The notes under the pieces are model-generated. The model worked only from the letters and a program-made list of their open reading frames with translations, made no database searches and was not told the origin of the DNA. The position numbers and the translations under genes were made by a program. From Labedaea rhizosphaerae (lineage in GTDB: Bacteria; Actinomycetota; Actinomycetes; Mycobacteriales; Pseudonocardiaceae), in NCBI RefSeq assembly GCF_004362825.1, contig NZ_SNXZ01000004.1, positions 124,001 through 188,000 on the forward strand: 64,000 nt of DNA. Reading direction: 5' to 3'. Position 1 is the stretch's first letter. Every line of letters starts with the position of its first letter. This document shows, one piece after another, positions 42,510-50,981 of the stretch.

Positions 42510-43093
42510 GACGGCGACGCTAAACCGGTGGTCAAATCCTTTTGCGGCGCCACTTTCAACCCGGCGAGCACGATGTCCACGGTGCGTCTGGCCACGGCGG
42601 CGTCCAACTCGGTCTGCTCCCCGGCGGCCGCGAGCCCGAGCAGCAACGCGATCACGTCGTCCACCCCGATGTCGCCTCGCACCGCGCCGGCCTGTTGCGC
42701 GCGTTCGAGCAGGGTCGCGATGTGCCCGCGGAACCCGCCCCGGATGCCGGCGGTGACGTCCTTGGCGTTGATCCCCGCCTCGGCCAGCGCGGCGGCGAGC
42801 ACGTTCTTCATGGCCGACTGCTCGACCAGCATCAGGAAGAACGTGAAGAACGCCGAACCGGGCTCCTCGTCGGCGATCAGCCGCTCGGCCCGCTCGGCCA
42901 GCCGCTCCATCCGGTTGAGGAAGACGGCTTCGAGCAGCGCTTCCTTGGTCGGGAAGTGCCGGAACAGCGTGCCGACGCCCACGCCGGCGGCACGCGCGAT
43001 CTCCTCCGTGGGGACATCGGTGCCGCGCTCCTTGAAGACCTGCTCGGCCACTTCCAGCAGCTTGGCGCGGTTGCGCCGCGCGTCAGCGCGCAC
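42506..43093 (-). CDS. TetR family repressor of the GNAT/SnoaL region
   Basis: The ~195-residue protein has a TetR helix-turn-helix (DARRNRAKLLEVAEQVFKER, PTEEIARAAGVGVGTLFRHF, PTKEALLEAV). The GTG at 43093 (VRADARRNR) gives the common family N-terminus and has GGGGGG at 8 nt; the GTG at 43102 is an alternative. It is divergent from a SnoaL-like gene across a region with two matching palindromes, so it probably controls both directions, including the overlapping GNAT gene. Confidence 0.9.
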   Translation of the reverse strand: MRADARRNRAKLLEVAEQVFKERGTDVPTEEIARAAGVGVGTLFRHFPTKEALLEAVFLNRMERLAERAERLIADEEPGSAFFTFFLMLVEQSAMKNVLAAALAEAGINAKDVTAGIRGGFRGHIATLLERAQQAGAVRGDIGVDDVIALLLGLAAAGEQTELDAAVARRTVDIVLAGLKVAPQKDLTTGLASPS

Positions 43094-43117
43094 CACTTCC
43101 ACCCCCCACTGGACAAC

Positions 43118-43161
43118 CGGACTGATCAGTCCGTATAGTAATCGGAGTCACGAGTCCGATT
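43118..43161. promoter_or_regulatory. Twin TetR operators, 25 bp apart
   Basis: CGGACTGATCAGTCCG (43118-43133) is a perfect 16-bp palindrome. CGGAGTCACGAGTCCG (43143-43158, with matching flanks to AATCGGAG...CCGATT) repeats the same half-sites with one mismatch. The centres are 25 bp apart. CGTATAGTA between them gives TATAGT as a candidate -10. The sites lie between the divergent TetR and SnoaL-like genes. Confidence 0.85.
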
Positions 43162-43184
43162 GTACTTCCTTCGAGGAGATCGCC

Positions 43185-43619
43185 ATGTCCGCAACGCCCA
43201 CCGAGGTCATGTACGCCCTGATCGACGGTGTCACCGGCAAGAAGTGGGACGACCTGCCGCCGCTGTACGCCGAGGACACGGTCGTCGAGCATCCGATGAA
43301 CACCCCGCGCGCCACCGTGCTGCGTGGCCGGGAAGCCCTCCGCCGGCACTTCGACAGCGCCCGGGACATGCCGATGGACATGTCCGCGCACAACATCGTC
43401 GTCCACCAGACCACCGACCCGGAGACGGTGATCGGCGAGTTCGAGTACCACGTCCGACCCCACGGCGAGAACACGAAGGAGTTCGTGGTCCGCAACATCT
43501 ACGTCCTCACCGTTCGCGACGGCTTGATCTTGCGGTCCCGCGACTACGCCGACCACCTGGCCTTCGCCGTGGGCATGGACCGCTTAACCCCGTTGGTCGA
43601 GGCCCTCCAGCGGGCCTGA
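43185..43619 (+). CDS. SnoaL-like/NTF2-fold protein
   Basis: The 144-residue protein has the NTF2-like layout of a helix pair then a curved sheet (YALIDGVTGKKWDDLPPLYA, EDTVVEHPMN, ATVLRGREALRRHFDSARDM, DPETVIGEFEYHV, VRNIYVLTVRDGLILRSRDY). Such cone-shaped domains act as small hydrolases, isomerases or binding proteins. GAGGAG precedes the ATG. It stands alone on the plus strand under the twin TetR operators, so it may act on a compound sensed by that regulator. Confidence 0.88.
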   Translation: MSATPTEVMYALIDGVTGKKWDDLPPLYAEDTVVEHPMNTPRATVLRGREALRRHFDSARDMPMDMSAHNIVVHQTTDPETVIGEFEYHVRPHGENTKEFVVRNIYVLTVRDGLILRSRDYADHLAFAVGMDRLTPLVEALQRA

Positions 43620-43666
43620 GCCGAACGCATCAGTTCGGCGGCCACCCGAGCCGGACCGGCCTCGAC

Positions 43667-44515
43667 TCAGATCTCGGAATCCTGCGCGGCCTTGGGGAAA
43701 TGCGCCAGCGCGCCCTGCGGCCGAGCCGGGAGCTGCTTCATCAGCTCCTCGCGCCGCTCCTCGTCCGCGTCGTCGTCAGCTCGTTCGTTCAACCCGAGCT
43801 GGATGGCCTGCCGGATCTGTTCCCGGTTGTCCCGCACCACGTCGGCGAAGAACTCGTCGATCCGCGGGTCGGCCAGTACGGCCAGCGTGACCCGCATGGC
43901 CGTGTCGAGCACGGACTGCACGATCTCGTCATGGAAAGGAAACCGCTTGAACCGTCCGGCCTGCGGGTCCTCCCGCAACTTCTCGGTGATGATCTCCTGC
44001 AACTGCTGCCGGTTCGCCGACAACGAGCGCGAGAGGTTCTCCGGGTAGTTCCCGGTCTCGAGCACCTTCACCACTTCGTCCATCACGGCGATCGTGATCG
44101 GCTTCTTGATCGCCAGCACGATCGGCCGCGACAGCCGCTCGACCAACCGCTGGGTGAACCGCTCTCCCAGTGCGCGGTCCGTGGCCCGCGCCAACCGCAA
44201 CAACAACACGACGATCCGCAGCAACCGGAACCCACGCAACGCCGGGTGCGCGATCGGGATCATGCCCAGGATCTCGAACCAGTTCCGCGCCACGAACGAC
44301 TTGGCCCACCGATCCCGCCGCCACCGCCACAGGAACTCGAGCAGGAACACCCCGCAAATGCTCGTGTCCACGACGAAAACGGCGTGCGCGGTCTCCGCAC
44401 TGTGCCGAAAGAAGGTGATGTAACCCAGCAACCCGACGGAAAACACCGCAAGCGCGAGCATCACCCAATCGACGGGACTGACCACCCGCTCCCGGCGCCC
44501 GTCCCCGACGACCAT
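43667..44515 (-). CDS. Voltage-sensor-like membrane protein without a pore domain
   Basis: The ~282-residue protein has four N-terminal helices like the S1-S4 voltage sensor of ion channels. S1 is VDWVMLALAVFSVGLLGYI, S2 is FVVDTSICGVFLLEFLWRW with acidic residues, S3 is NWFEILGMIPIA and S4 is GFRLLRIVVLLLRLARA with Arg at about every third position. No pore helix or selectivity filter follows; the rest is a soluble, charged helical region of ~150 residues. It could be a proton channel, a sensor domain coupled to its tail, or a degenerate channel. ATG at 44515 has GGAGA at 8 nt. Confidence 0.8.
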   Translation of the reverse strand: MVVGDGRRERVVSPVDWVMLALAVFSVGLLGYITFFRHSAETAHAVFVVDTSICGVFLLEFLWRWRRDRWAKSFVARNWFEILGMIPIAHPALRGFRLLRIVVLLLRLARATDRALGERFTQRLVERLSRPIVLAIKKPITIAVMDEVVKVLETGNYPENLSRSLSANRQQLQEIITEKLREDPQAGRFKRFPFHDEIVQSVLDTAMRVTLAVLADPRIDEFFADVVRDNREQIRQAIQLGLNERADDDADEERREELMKQLPARPQGALAHFPKAAQDSEI

Positions 44516-44898
44516 GCCTGCGCTCTCCACTCACCGACGACCCGGGCGCGCCACATGCTACCCACAGCACGCCCACAAACCCGGCTTTTCATCCCTCCGC
44601 ACGCGGCCCCTGCACCCCAGGTGCTGCTCAGCCCATCGATTCAAGCCAACGGGAGGACCCACAGCCACTGTCGATTCAGAGCACTGCCGATGTCCGGTGT
44701 CCGGCCAAATCGCTGACACGCCGATGACCCACGTCGTCCTTGGCCGGATCGTGGTCCCTGGTTGGCGGCCCCTGACAACGCCGTCGAGCCCGGCAACCGC
44801 ACGCGGCCTCGTCCGTCGGCTCGGCACCGGCGAGAGCCGCCCAGACAAGCGCTGTTCGACCTTCGCGAGCACCGCGGCACGAGCTCAGCCTCAAACGT
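44516..44898. other. 383-bp region without a clear gene
   Basis: Open frames here are short and lack codon bias, ribosome sites or recognisable motifs. It must hold promoters for the voltage-sensor-like gene (leftward), which starts at 44515. The sequence may be gene debris, but I cannot name a source. Confidence 0.5.
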
Positions 44899-45387
44899 TC
44901 AGCTGAGCATGGCCTGCCCACGCTCCAGGTTCAGCAAATAGCGCTTCCGCTCGATGCCGCCCCCGTACCCGGTGAGGCTGCCGTTCGACCCCACCACCCG
45001 ATGGCAAGGGACCACGATGCTGATCGGGTTGTGCCCGTTCGCCAACCCGACCGCACGCGACGCGCTCGGCCGCCCGATCCGTTCCGCCAGCTCCCGGTAC
45101 GACACCGTCTCGCCGCACGGGATCTCCTGCAGCGCCCGCCACACGGTCTGCTGGAACGGCGTCCCCTCGAACACGACGGGGATGTCGAACTCCCGCCGCT
45201 CACCGGCGAAGTACTCCTCCAGCTGCGCGACAGCGGCCGCGAACACCGTCGGGTCGCGTGGTCCGAAGGTGGCGTGGTCGGGCGCATACCGGTGCTGCTC
45301 CATGTAGAGCCCGGCGAGCAGGCCGTCCACCGCAACCAGCGTCAACGACCCGATCGGACTGTCCACAATGGTGTGACTACGACTCAT
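44899..45387 (-). CDS. ogt: Methylated-DNA-protein cysteine methyltransferase
   Basis: The 162-residue protein directly reverses O6-alkylguanine damage by taking the alkyl group onto its own Cys. The active site IVVPCHRVVGSNGSLTGYGG, the helix-turn-helix part TVWRALQEIPCGETVSYREL and ending GGGIERKRYLL are complete. It overlaps the ada-alkA gene by 4 bp, making a two-gene alkylation-repair operon, as in Mycobacterium tuberculosis (Rv1317c-Rv1316c). The protein is irreversibly used up, so expression is likely raised by the upstream Ada-type regulator. Confidence 0.95.
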   Translation of the reverse strand: MSRSHTIVDSPIGSLTLVAVDGLLAGLYMEQHRYAPDHATFGPRDPTVFAAAVAQLEEYFAGERREFDIPVVFEGTPFQQTVWRALQEIPCGETVSYRELAERIGRPSASRAVGLANGHNPISIVVPCHRVVGSNGSLTGYGGGIERKRYLLNLERGQAMLS

Positions 45388-46856
45388 TCCACCCTCTGAT
45401 CAGGCAGCCGGTTGATGGCGTGGTCACCGGTCGCCCACAGGTATTGCACGGCGTACGCACGCCACGGCCGCCATGCCGCGGAGTGCTTGGTCAACGCGCC
45501 CGGCGTGGTGGGCAACCCCAGATCCCGCGCGGCGTAACGGATCCCGAGGTCGCTGGGCAGGAACGCGTCCGGGTCGCCGAGCGCCCGCATCACGATGCTC
45601 TCCACCGTCCACGGCCCGAACCCCGGCAACGCCGACAGCTGCGCCCGCACCTGCTCCCAATCACTGCCGACGCTCAGGGAGAGCTCACCCGAGGCCAGGG
45701 CACCCACCAACGTGGTCATGGTCGTCCGCCGCGACTGCGGCATGGCCAACGCCATCGGATCCAGCTCGGCCAACGCGGCGACCGACGGGAACAAGTGCGT
45801 CAGCCCACCACCCGGATCCTCGATCGGCCTGCCGTGGGCCACCACCAGTCGCGACGCGTGCGTGCGGGCGGCAGCGGTCGACACCTGCTGCCCGAGCACG
45901 GCCCGCACCGCGAACTCTGGCGGGTCGACGGTTCTCGGCACCCGCCGACCCGGCGCCTTGCGCACCAACGGCGCCATCATCGGGTCCTCGCACAGCAGGT
46001 CGTCCACCGCGACCGGGTCCGCGTCGAGGTCGAGCAGCCACCGGCAGCGGCTGATGGCCACCGGCAGATCACGCAGGTCGGTCAGCGACAACCGGCAGTC
46101 GATGTGCTCGGGCGTCGGCCGCAACGCGACCACGGCGTGCCCGCGGGGCAACCGCATCGTCCGGCGGTACCGACCGTCGCGCCACTCCTCGACGCCGGGG
46201 ACGGCGGTCGCCGCGAGGTGGCCGAACAGGTTGTCGGGGTTGAGCGGCGCCCGGAACGGCAACCGGAGATCGAGCACCCCTGGCGTCCCGTGTGGCTTGC
46301 CGCGACGACGCAGTTCCGTCGGCGAGGTCGCGAACACCTCGCGCACGGTGTCGTTGAACGCGCGGATGCTCGCGAACCCCGCCGCCGCGGACACCTCCGT
46401 CATCGGCAGTTCGGTGGTCTCGATCAACACGCGAGCGGTCTGCGCCCGCTGGGCCCGCGCCAAGGCAAGCGGCCCCGCGCCGAGCTCGGCCCGCAACTGC
46501 CGCTCGATCTGCCGCACGCTGTAGCCCAGCCGCGCGGCGAGCCCGGGGACGCCGTCGGTGTCGACGACGCCGTCGGCGATCAACCGCATGGCGCGCGCGG
46601 TGAGGTCCGCCCGCTGGTTCCACTCCGGCGAGCCCGGGCTCGCATCCGGCCGGCACCGCTTGCAGGCACGGAACCCGGCCTGCTGCGCGGCCGCGGCGCT
46701 CGGGTAGAACCGCATGTTCTCGACCTTCGGCGGTACCACCGGGCAGCTGGGCCGGCAGTAGATGCCGGTGGTCAGCACCGCGGTGAAGAACCACCCGTCG
46801 AACCGGGCGTCCTTGCCCTGCACGGCACGCACGCACCGGTCGAAGTCCTCATGCAC
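45384..46856 (-). CDS. alkA: Ada-AlkA fusion: alkylation sensor/activator and 3-methyladenine glycosylase
   Basis: The 490-residue protein joins three modules. Residues 1-80 are the Ada zinc domain with four Cys (YCRPSCPVVPPKVENMRFYP and ACKRCRP), one of which accepts methyl from phosphotriesters. Residues ~85-185 are an AraC-type helix-turn-helix (GVPGLAARLGYSVRQIERQL, AAGFASIRAFNDTVREVF). The rest is AlkA with its helix-hairpin-helix (LSALPGFGPWTVESIVMRAL) and catalytic Asp in FLPSDLGIRYAARDL. So it senses methylation, activates genes and removes damaged bases. It overlaps ogt by 4 bp. Mycobacteria have the same fusion. Confidence 0.95.
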   Translation of the reverse strand: MHEDFDRCVRAVQGKDARFDGWFFTAVLTTGIYCRPSCPVVPPKVENMRFYPSAAAAQQAGFRACKRCRPDASPGSPEWNQRADLTARAMRLIADGVVDTDGVPGLAARLGYSVRQIERQLRAELGAGPLALARAQRAQTARVLIETTELPMTEVSAAAGFASIRAFNDTVREVFATSPTELRRRGKPHGTPGVLDLRLPFRAPLNPDNLFGHLAATAVPGVEEWRDGRYRRTMRLPRGHAVVALRPTPEHIDCRLSLTDLRDLPVAISRCRWLLDLDADPVAVDDLLCEDPMMAPLVRKAPGRRVPRTVDPPEFAVRAVLGQQVSTAAARTHASRLVVAHGRPIEDPGGGLTHLFPSVAALAELDPMALAMPQSRRTTMTTLVGALASGELSLSVGSDWEQVRAQLSALPGFGPWTVESIVMRALGDPDAFLPSDLGIRYAARDLGLPTTPGALTKHSAAWRPWRAYAVQYLWATGDHAINRLPDQRVE

Positions 46857-46910
46857 CCCACGAGCCTGCCCGCCGAGCCCGCCGAGGTCTAGCGGAAAAA
46901 CGACATGTCG

Positions 46911-47603
46911 CTAGACCGGCTGACCCACCGGCCGGATGATCATGGTGTTGACGTCCACCCCTGCCGGCTGCTCGATGGCCCACACGATCGACGCGGCTAG
47001 CTCGTCCGCGGTGAGCAACCGCCCCTCCGGCAGGTGCCCGAGCCCATCCCAGAACGGCGTCTCCACCCGTCCGGGCGCGATCAGGGTGACCCCGACGCCA
47101 TCCGCGGTGACCATCCGCCGCGTGTTCTCGGCGAGCCCGGTGACCGCCCACTTGGTGATCCCGTAGATGTTCCCCGGCGCGTTCTGGAACCCGGCGACGC
47201 TGCCGACGAGCACGATCCGCCCCTTCGATTCCTTCAACGCGGGCAGCGCGTGGCGGATCAGCAGGGCCGGGCCGAGCACGTTGGTCAGCACCATCTCCCG
47301 CCAGGCGGCGGTGTCGCCGTCGGCCAGGGTGTCGTGGGTGGCGAAGCCGGCGTTCGCGACCACGGTGTCGATCCGCCCGAACCGCTCCAGCGTCGCCGCC
47401 ACCGCGTCCCGCACCGACGCGTCGTCGGCGGCGTCACCGGCGATGGTCAGCACGTTCGCCGGGTCGAGTCCCGAGGCGAACTGGTCGAGCTTTTCCTTGC
47501 CGCGTCCGGTAACCGTGACCTGGTGTCCCTTGGCCAACAGCTGGCGGGCCGCGGCGGCACCGATCCCGGTCGAGCCGCCGGTGATCAAAGCAACTGACGT
47601 CAT
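46911..47603 (-). CDS. Short-chain dehydrogenase/reductase (TetR-controlled)
   Basis: The 230-residue protein is a classical SDR with ALITGGSTGIGAAAARQLLA, DTVVANAGFATHD, catalytic Ser in IVLVGSVAGFQNA and Tyr-x3-Lys in NIYGITKWAVTGLAEN. GGGGTGGGGAC precedes the ATG. It is divergent from a TetR gene 110 bp away, with a perfect palindrome between, so it is probably controlled by that regulator. The substrate is unknown. Fifty-four bp separate it from the ada-alkA start on the same strand. Confidence 0.92.
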   Translation of the reverse strand: MTSVALITGGSTGIGAAAARQLLAKGHQVTVTGRGKEKLDQFASGLDPANVLTIAGDAADDASVRDAVAATLERFGRIDTVVANAGFATHDTLADGDTAAWREMVLTNVLGPALLIRHALPALKESKGRIVLVGSVAGFQNAPGNIYGITKWAVTGLAENTRRMVTADGVGVTLIAPGRVETPFWDGLGHLPEGRLLTADELAASIVWAIEQPAGVDVNTMIIRPVGQPV

Positions 47604-47665
47604 GTCCCCACCCCTTGGTTCGTGTGCGATCGAAAGCTAGGTGCTGGTGCGCGCTCCAGGTCAAG

Positions 47666-47706
47666 CAATCAATTGATTGACTGTGCCACCGCGGCTGTGT
47701 TGCACT
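47666..47706. promoter_or_regulatory. TetR operator and leaderless promoter
   Basis: CAATCAATTGATTG (47666-47679) is a perfect 14-bp palindrome. It overlaps TTGACT (47677-47682), a -35 box followed after 18 nt by TGCACT (47701-47706), which ends 6 nt before the TetR ATG at 47713. On the other strand TTGACC and TAGCTT could drive the SDR gene. Binding here would shut both promoters. Confidence 0.8.
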
Positions 47707-47712
47707 CGCCGG

Positions 47713-48324
47713 ATGGATGATCAGGCGACGGAGCCGGACAGCAAGCGGCGGATCCTCGACGCGGCACGCACCCTGTTCGCCCGCACCGGCTACGAGGGCA
47801 CCTCGACCCGCGCGATCGGTGCGGAGGCCGGGCTGAACATCGCCACGATCGCCTATCACGTCGGCAGCAAGCGCGAGCTCTACCAGCAGGTCCTCGAGGA
47901 GATGGACCGCCAGGAACGCACGGTGCTGCTGGGTGCGCTCCCGGACGCGCTGCCCGACGACCCGGCGGCCCGGCGCCGTGCGCTGTTCGAGGCCCTCGAC
48001 CGGTACCTGGCGTTCTGCATCGCGAACCCCGAGGTCCCGATGTTGTGGATGCGCCGCTGGCTCGACGAGGACGGCGACCTGCCCGACGCCGAGACCGCTT
48101 ACGCGCTGCCCGCCTACCGGCAGATCGAGGCCGCGGTCGGCGACCAGGCCGAGAGCCCGCACCTGCTCGTGCGCACCCTCGTCTGGTCCATCTACGGTTT
48201 CTGCACCGGCGGTGTCTTCGACCGCGACGACCACCGCACCGGCCCGGGCGACCCCGCCGCGGTGGAGGCGTTCCGGCTGCACCTGCACCGCGTCGCCGAC
48301 GCCATGCTCAAGCCGTTGCCGTGA
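47713..48324 (+). CDS. TetR family regulator of SDR and exporter
   Basis: The 203-residue protein has a TetR DNA-binding domain (KRRILDAARTLFARTGYEGT, STRAIGAEAGLNIATIAYHV, GSKRELYQQVLEEM) and a C-terminal domain of the CerR-like kind. A palindrome covers the -35 box of its own promoter. It overlaps the MFS gene by 4 bp (GTGA), so regulator and transporter are made together, with the SDR gene opposite. The probable inducer is a compound moved by the transporter and changed by the SDR. Confidence 0.92.
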   Translation: MDDQATEPDSKRRILDAARTLFARTGYEGTSTRAIGAEAGLNIATIAYHVGSKRELYQQVLEEMDRQERTVLLGALPDALPDDPAARRRALFEALDRYLAFCIANPEVPMLWMRRWLDEDGDLPDAETAYALPAYRQIEAAVGDQAESPHLLVRTLVWSIYGFCTGGVFDRDDHRTGPGDPAAVEAFRLHLHRVADAMLKPLP

Positions 48325-49664
48325 CGGACCGGCTCCCGCGGCGGGCGGTGCTCGGGTATGCGGTCGGTTCGGTGGGCGCGGCCGCGTTCGCCACCGTGCC
48401 CGGGTTGCTGCTGCTCTACCAGCTCACCGACGTGCTGGCGGTGCCCGCGGGCGTCGCGAGCGCGGTGTTGTTCGGCGCCAAGGCGTGGGACGTCGTCGCG
48501 AACCCGGTGATCGGTGCCCTCAGCGACCGCAGCGCCGCCGTCCACGGTGGACGGACGCGCTTCCTGGTGGCGGGCGGCTGCACGCTGCCGCCGTTGTTCG
48601 CGTTGATGTTCGCGACCCCCGACGTGTCCCCGGGCGTGGCCGCGGTCTACGTCGGCGTCACGTTCACCTTGGCCGCCACGGCATACGCGGTGTTCCAGGT
48701 CCCGTACGTCGGGCTCCCCGCCGAACTGACCGAGAGCCCGGCCGAACGCACGAGGTTGACCGCGTACCGGATGGTCATGCTGACCCTCGGCATCCTGATC
48801 GCGGGCGCCGGCGCACCGGCGATCGTGGCGGCGGCGGGCAAGAACCGCGGCGGCTACGCGCTGATGGGCGTCGTCATGGCGGTGGTGATCGCGGCATCGC
48901 TGCTCATCGCGGCGTTCACCACCCGACGGCTGCCGCTGCACCCGCACGGCGCGCCGGGCATGGGGGTGCGTGCGCAGTTGCGGCTGGCGCTGGGCAACAA
49001 GCCGTTCGTGCTGCTGCTCGCGGCTTTCCTCGCGCAGAGCCTCGGCGTCGGCGTGATGCTCGCCGGCGAGCCCTACATCGCCGAGTACCGCCTCGGCGAC
49101 TCGGGACTGACCACCGTGTTGTTCCTATGCACGATCGGCCCGGCGATCCTGGTCATGCCGGCGTGGGCGAAGTTCGGTGCCCGCTATGGCAAGCGCGCCG
49201 GCCTGATCACCTCGGTGACCTTGTTCGGCGTCGCCGCGATCTCCATGGTCGCGACCCTGCACCCGTCGACGAAGTGGCTCGCGTGCGGGCAGCTCGCGCT
49301 GGTCGGCATCGGGTACGCCGGTCAGCAGTTGTTCGCCCTGGCCATGCTCCCCGACACGATCGCGGCGGACGAGGCACGATCAGGCACCCGGCAGTCCGGC
49401 GCGTTCAGCGGGGTGTGGACCGGCGCGGAGACGCTGGCGCTGGCGGCGGGCCCGGCGTTGTTCGGTGCGGTGCTGGCGTTGTCGTCGTTCGTGTCGAGCA
49501 GCGGCGATCCGGTGCCGCAGCCGGCGAGCGCGCTGAGCGGCATCCTGCTGGGGTTCACGGTGTTGCCCGGTGTGCTCGCGTTGGTGAGCCTGCCGGTGGT
49601 GGCGCGCTACCGGCTGCCGGTCACGTCGCCGGTTCGACCAGGTCAACCCGCATCGCCGCGGTGA
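48321..49664 (+). CDS. MFS transporter (MelB/GPH-like)
   Basis: The 447-residue protein has about twelve hydrophobic helices and resembles the glycoside-pentoside-hexuronide:cation (MelB-like) branch: AVLGYAVGSVGAAAFATVPG start, DVVANPVIGALSDRS (an Asp-rich loop after helix 2), FQVPYVGLPAELTES and QQLFALAMLPDTIAADEARS later. Substrate is probably a sugar-like or drug molecule. GTG at 48321 overlaps the TetR stop. Its C-terminal 44 bp overlap the opposing gene at 49621. Confidence 0.87.
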   Translation: MTDRLPRRAVLGYAVGSVGAAAFATVPGLLLLYQLTDVLAVPAGVASAVLFGAKAWDVVANPVIGALSDRSAAVHGGRTRFLVAGGCTLPPLFALMFATPDVSPGVAAVYVGVTFTLAATAYAVFQVPYVGLPAELTESPAERTRLTAYRMVMLTLGILIAGAGAPAIVAAAGKNRGGYALMGVVMAVVIAASLLIAAFTTRRLPLHPHGAPGMGVRAQLRLALGNKPFVLLLAAFLAQSLGVGVMLAGEPYIAEYRLGDSGLTTVLFLCTIGPAILVMPAWAKFGARYGKRAGLITSVTLFGVAAISMVATLHPSTKWLACGQLALVGIGYAGQQLFALAMLPDTIAADEARSGTRQSGAFSGVWTGAETLALAAGPALFGAVLALSSFVSSSGDPVPQPASALSGILLGFTVLPGVLALVSLPVVARYRLPVTSPVRPGQPASPR

Positions 49665-50130
49665 GCGCGCGGTAGGCGGCGCCGTCGTGGTCGCGGTGCC
49701 ACTTGCCGTCGCGGGCCTGGGCCAGCTTCTCGTCGGTCATCGCCACGTGCCCACGGGCCGCGTCAACGACGGCCGGCCCACCGAGCAACGCCAGGAGGTT
49801 GGCCGCCGCCCGCCAGTCCACTTCGGACGAACGCAGCCGCTCGCCGTCGCCAGCCTCACCCGCGCGCGACCGCAGGTAGAGCGTCCTGATGTCGTGGTGC
49901 AGGCGGTTCCAGGCCGTCCAGTACCCGGCGTAGACCTCGCGCCGGTCCAGCCGGAGCTGCCGGTGGTGCTCGGCGACCAGCCGCCGCCGCTCCGCCCGCC
50001 GCCTACCCGCGGCCACGAATAACGCGACCAGCCCGGCGATCAGCACCCCGCCCACGGCGCCACCGAAGGTGAACCACGCGATCGTCGAGTCCGGCACGTT
50101 TTCCGTCCCGAGTTCGAACAACAGTGCCAT
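49621..50130 (-). CDS. Single-pass membrane protein, unknown function
   Basis: The ~169-residue protein has one N-terminal membrane helix (IAWFTFGGAVGGVLIAGLVA, residues ~17-36), a basic stretch (AAGRRRAERRRLVAEHHRQL) and a helical soluble domain (REVYAGYWTAWNRLHHDIRT, YRALTAAMRVDLVEP). The layout is that of a small inner-membrane protein with a cytoplasmic coiled-coil-like domain. ATG at 50130 lies before the helix. Its last 44 bp overlap the end of the opposing MFS gene. No family is recognised. Confidence 0.72.
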   Translation of the reverse strand: MALLFELGTENVPDSTIAWFTFGGAVGGVLIAGLVALFVAAGRRRAERRRLVAEHHRQLRLDRREVYAGYWTAWNRLHHDIRTLYLRSRAGEAGDGERLRSSEVDWRAAANLLALLGGPAVVDAARGHVAMTDEKLAQARDGKWHRDHDGAAYRALTAAMRVDLVEPAT

Positions 50131-50218
50131 GGCGGGAAGTGTGCCGGACCGAAGAAGGTGCTCCTGACAACCAAAATCCGAAAGACCAGGTGCCGCCACG
50201 CGGATTCACCTGATCGTG

Positions 50219-50914
50219 TCACCCCGCCCCGGTCAGCTCCGCGAGCATCCCGCTGACGAAAGCCCGCAGCCCCTGCCGATAGGTGTCCTTCGTGGTCCAC
50301 CGCGGCCAGTCCTGCGCGACCGCCGCCAATGCGGGCAACTCAGCACCGTCCAAGCTGCGGTAGACGACATCGCGGTGCACCGGGCGCTCGTCGGTCGCGC
50401 GCCGCCGGGCCGCGTGGGCCCGCACCGTGATCTCGCCGACCGTGTAGTACCAGATCCCGCGGTAGACATCGACGGCCTGCTCCGGCGTGCACCCGCAGTC
50501 CATCGCCCCGCCCACCATCGCGTCGACCATCCACAACGCCGACCGTCCGATGAGGTCGTCGGCCGTGAGCAACTCGGCGATCCGCGGCCACCCCGCCAGC
50601 GAGTCGTGCATCGTGATGGCGGCGACGATGATGCGCTCGCGCGGATCGGGTGGCAGCTCTGGGCGCGGGATCTGCTCGGCGTAGTGGTCGAGCAGCTGGA
50701 CCAGCAGATCTTGCTTGTCCCGCAGGTGGTGGTACAGCGTGGTCGCCCCGACGCCGAGCTCCCCGGCCAGCCGCCGGATCGTGAGCTTGTCCCACCCGTC
50801 GCGATCGACCAGCGCGCGTGCCGCCGCCAGGATCTCTTCACGCGAGGTCCGCGGCGGCCGGCCGGTGCGGCCCTGCACGGCTGGTGATCGGGGCGCGGCT
50901 GGTGATCGGGGCAT
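50219..50914 (-). CDS. TetR family repressor (TetR/AcrR, ligand domain of tetracycline-repressor type)
   Basis: The ~231-residue protein has the TetR helix-turn-helix (SREEILAAARALVDRDGWDK, LTIRRLAGELGVGATTLYHH, LRDKQDLLVQLL) and a long C-terminal domain with the TetR_C type motif. It starts with a repeated AAPRSPAVQGR-like stretch, encoded by a tandem GATCACCAGCCGCGCCCC-type duplication. It is divergent from an MFS exporter 57 bp away, with an operator that covers the exporter start codon, so it is probably its repressor. ATG at 50914 is used. Confidence 0.9.
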   Translation of the reverse strand: MPRSPAAPRSPAVQGRTGRPPRTSREEILAAARALVDRDGWDKLTIRRLAGELGVGATTLYHHLRDKQDLLVQLLDHYAEQIPRPELPPDPRERIIVAAITMHDSLAGWPRIAELLTADDLIGRSALWMVDAMVGGAMDCGCTPEQAVDVYRGIWYYTVGEITVRAHAARRRATDERPVHRDVVYRSLDGAELPALAAVAQDWPRWTTKDTYRQGLRAFVSGMLAELTGAG

Positions 50915-50959
50915 CGCCCCATCATGCCTTCCCGTTCGACAGCCGCCGACGGTCGGTGC

Positions 50960-50981
50960 TACTTTCGGAACATGTTCGAAA
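50960..50981 (+). promoter_or_regulatory. Exporter promoter and operator spanning the start codon
   Basis: TACTTT (50960-50965) ends 6 nt before the ATG at 50972, giving a leaderless promoter. TTTCGGAACATGTTCGAAA (50963-50981) is a near-perfect palindrome (perfect core GAACATGTTC) that covers the -10 box and the start codon. A repressor here would block transcription start. Confidence 0.75.
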
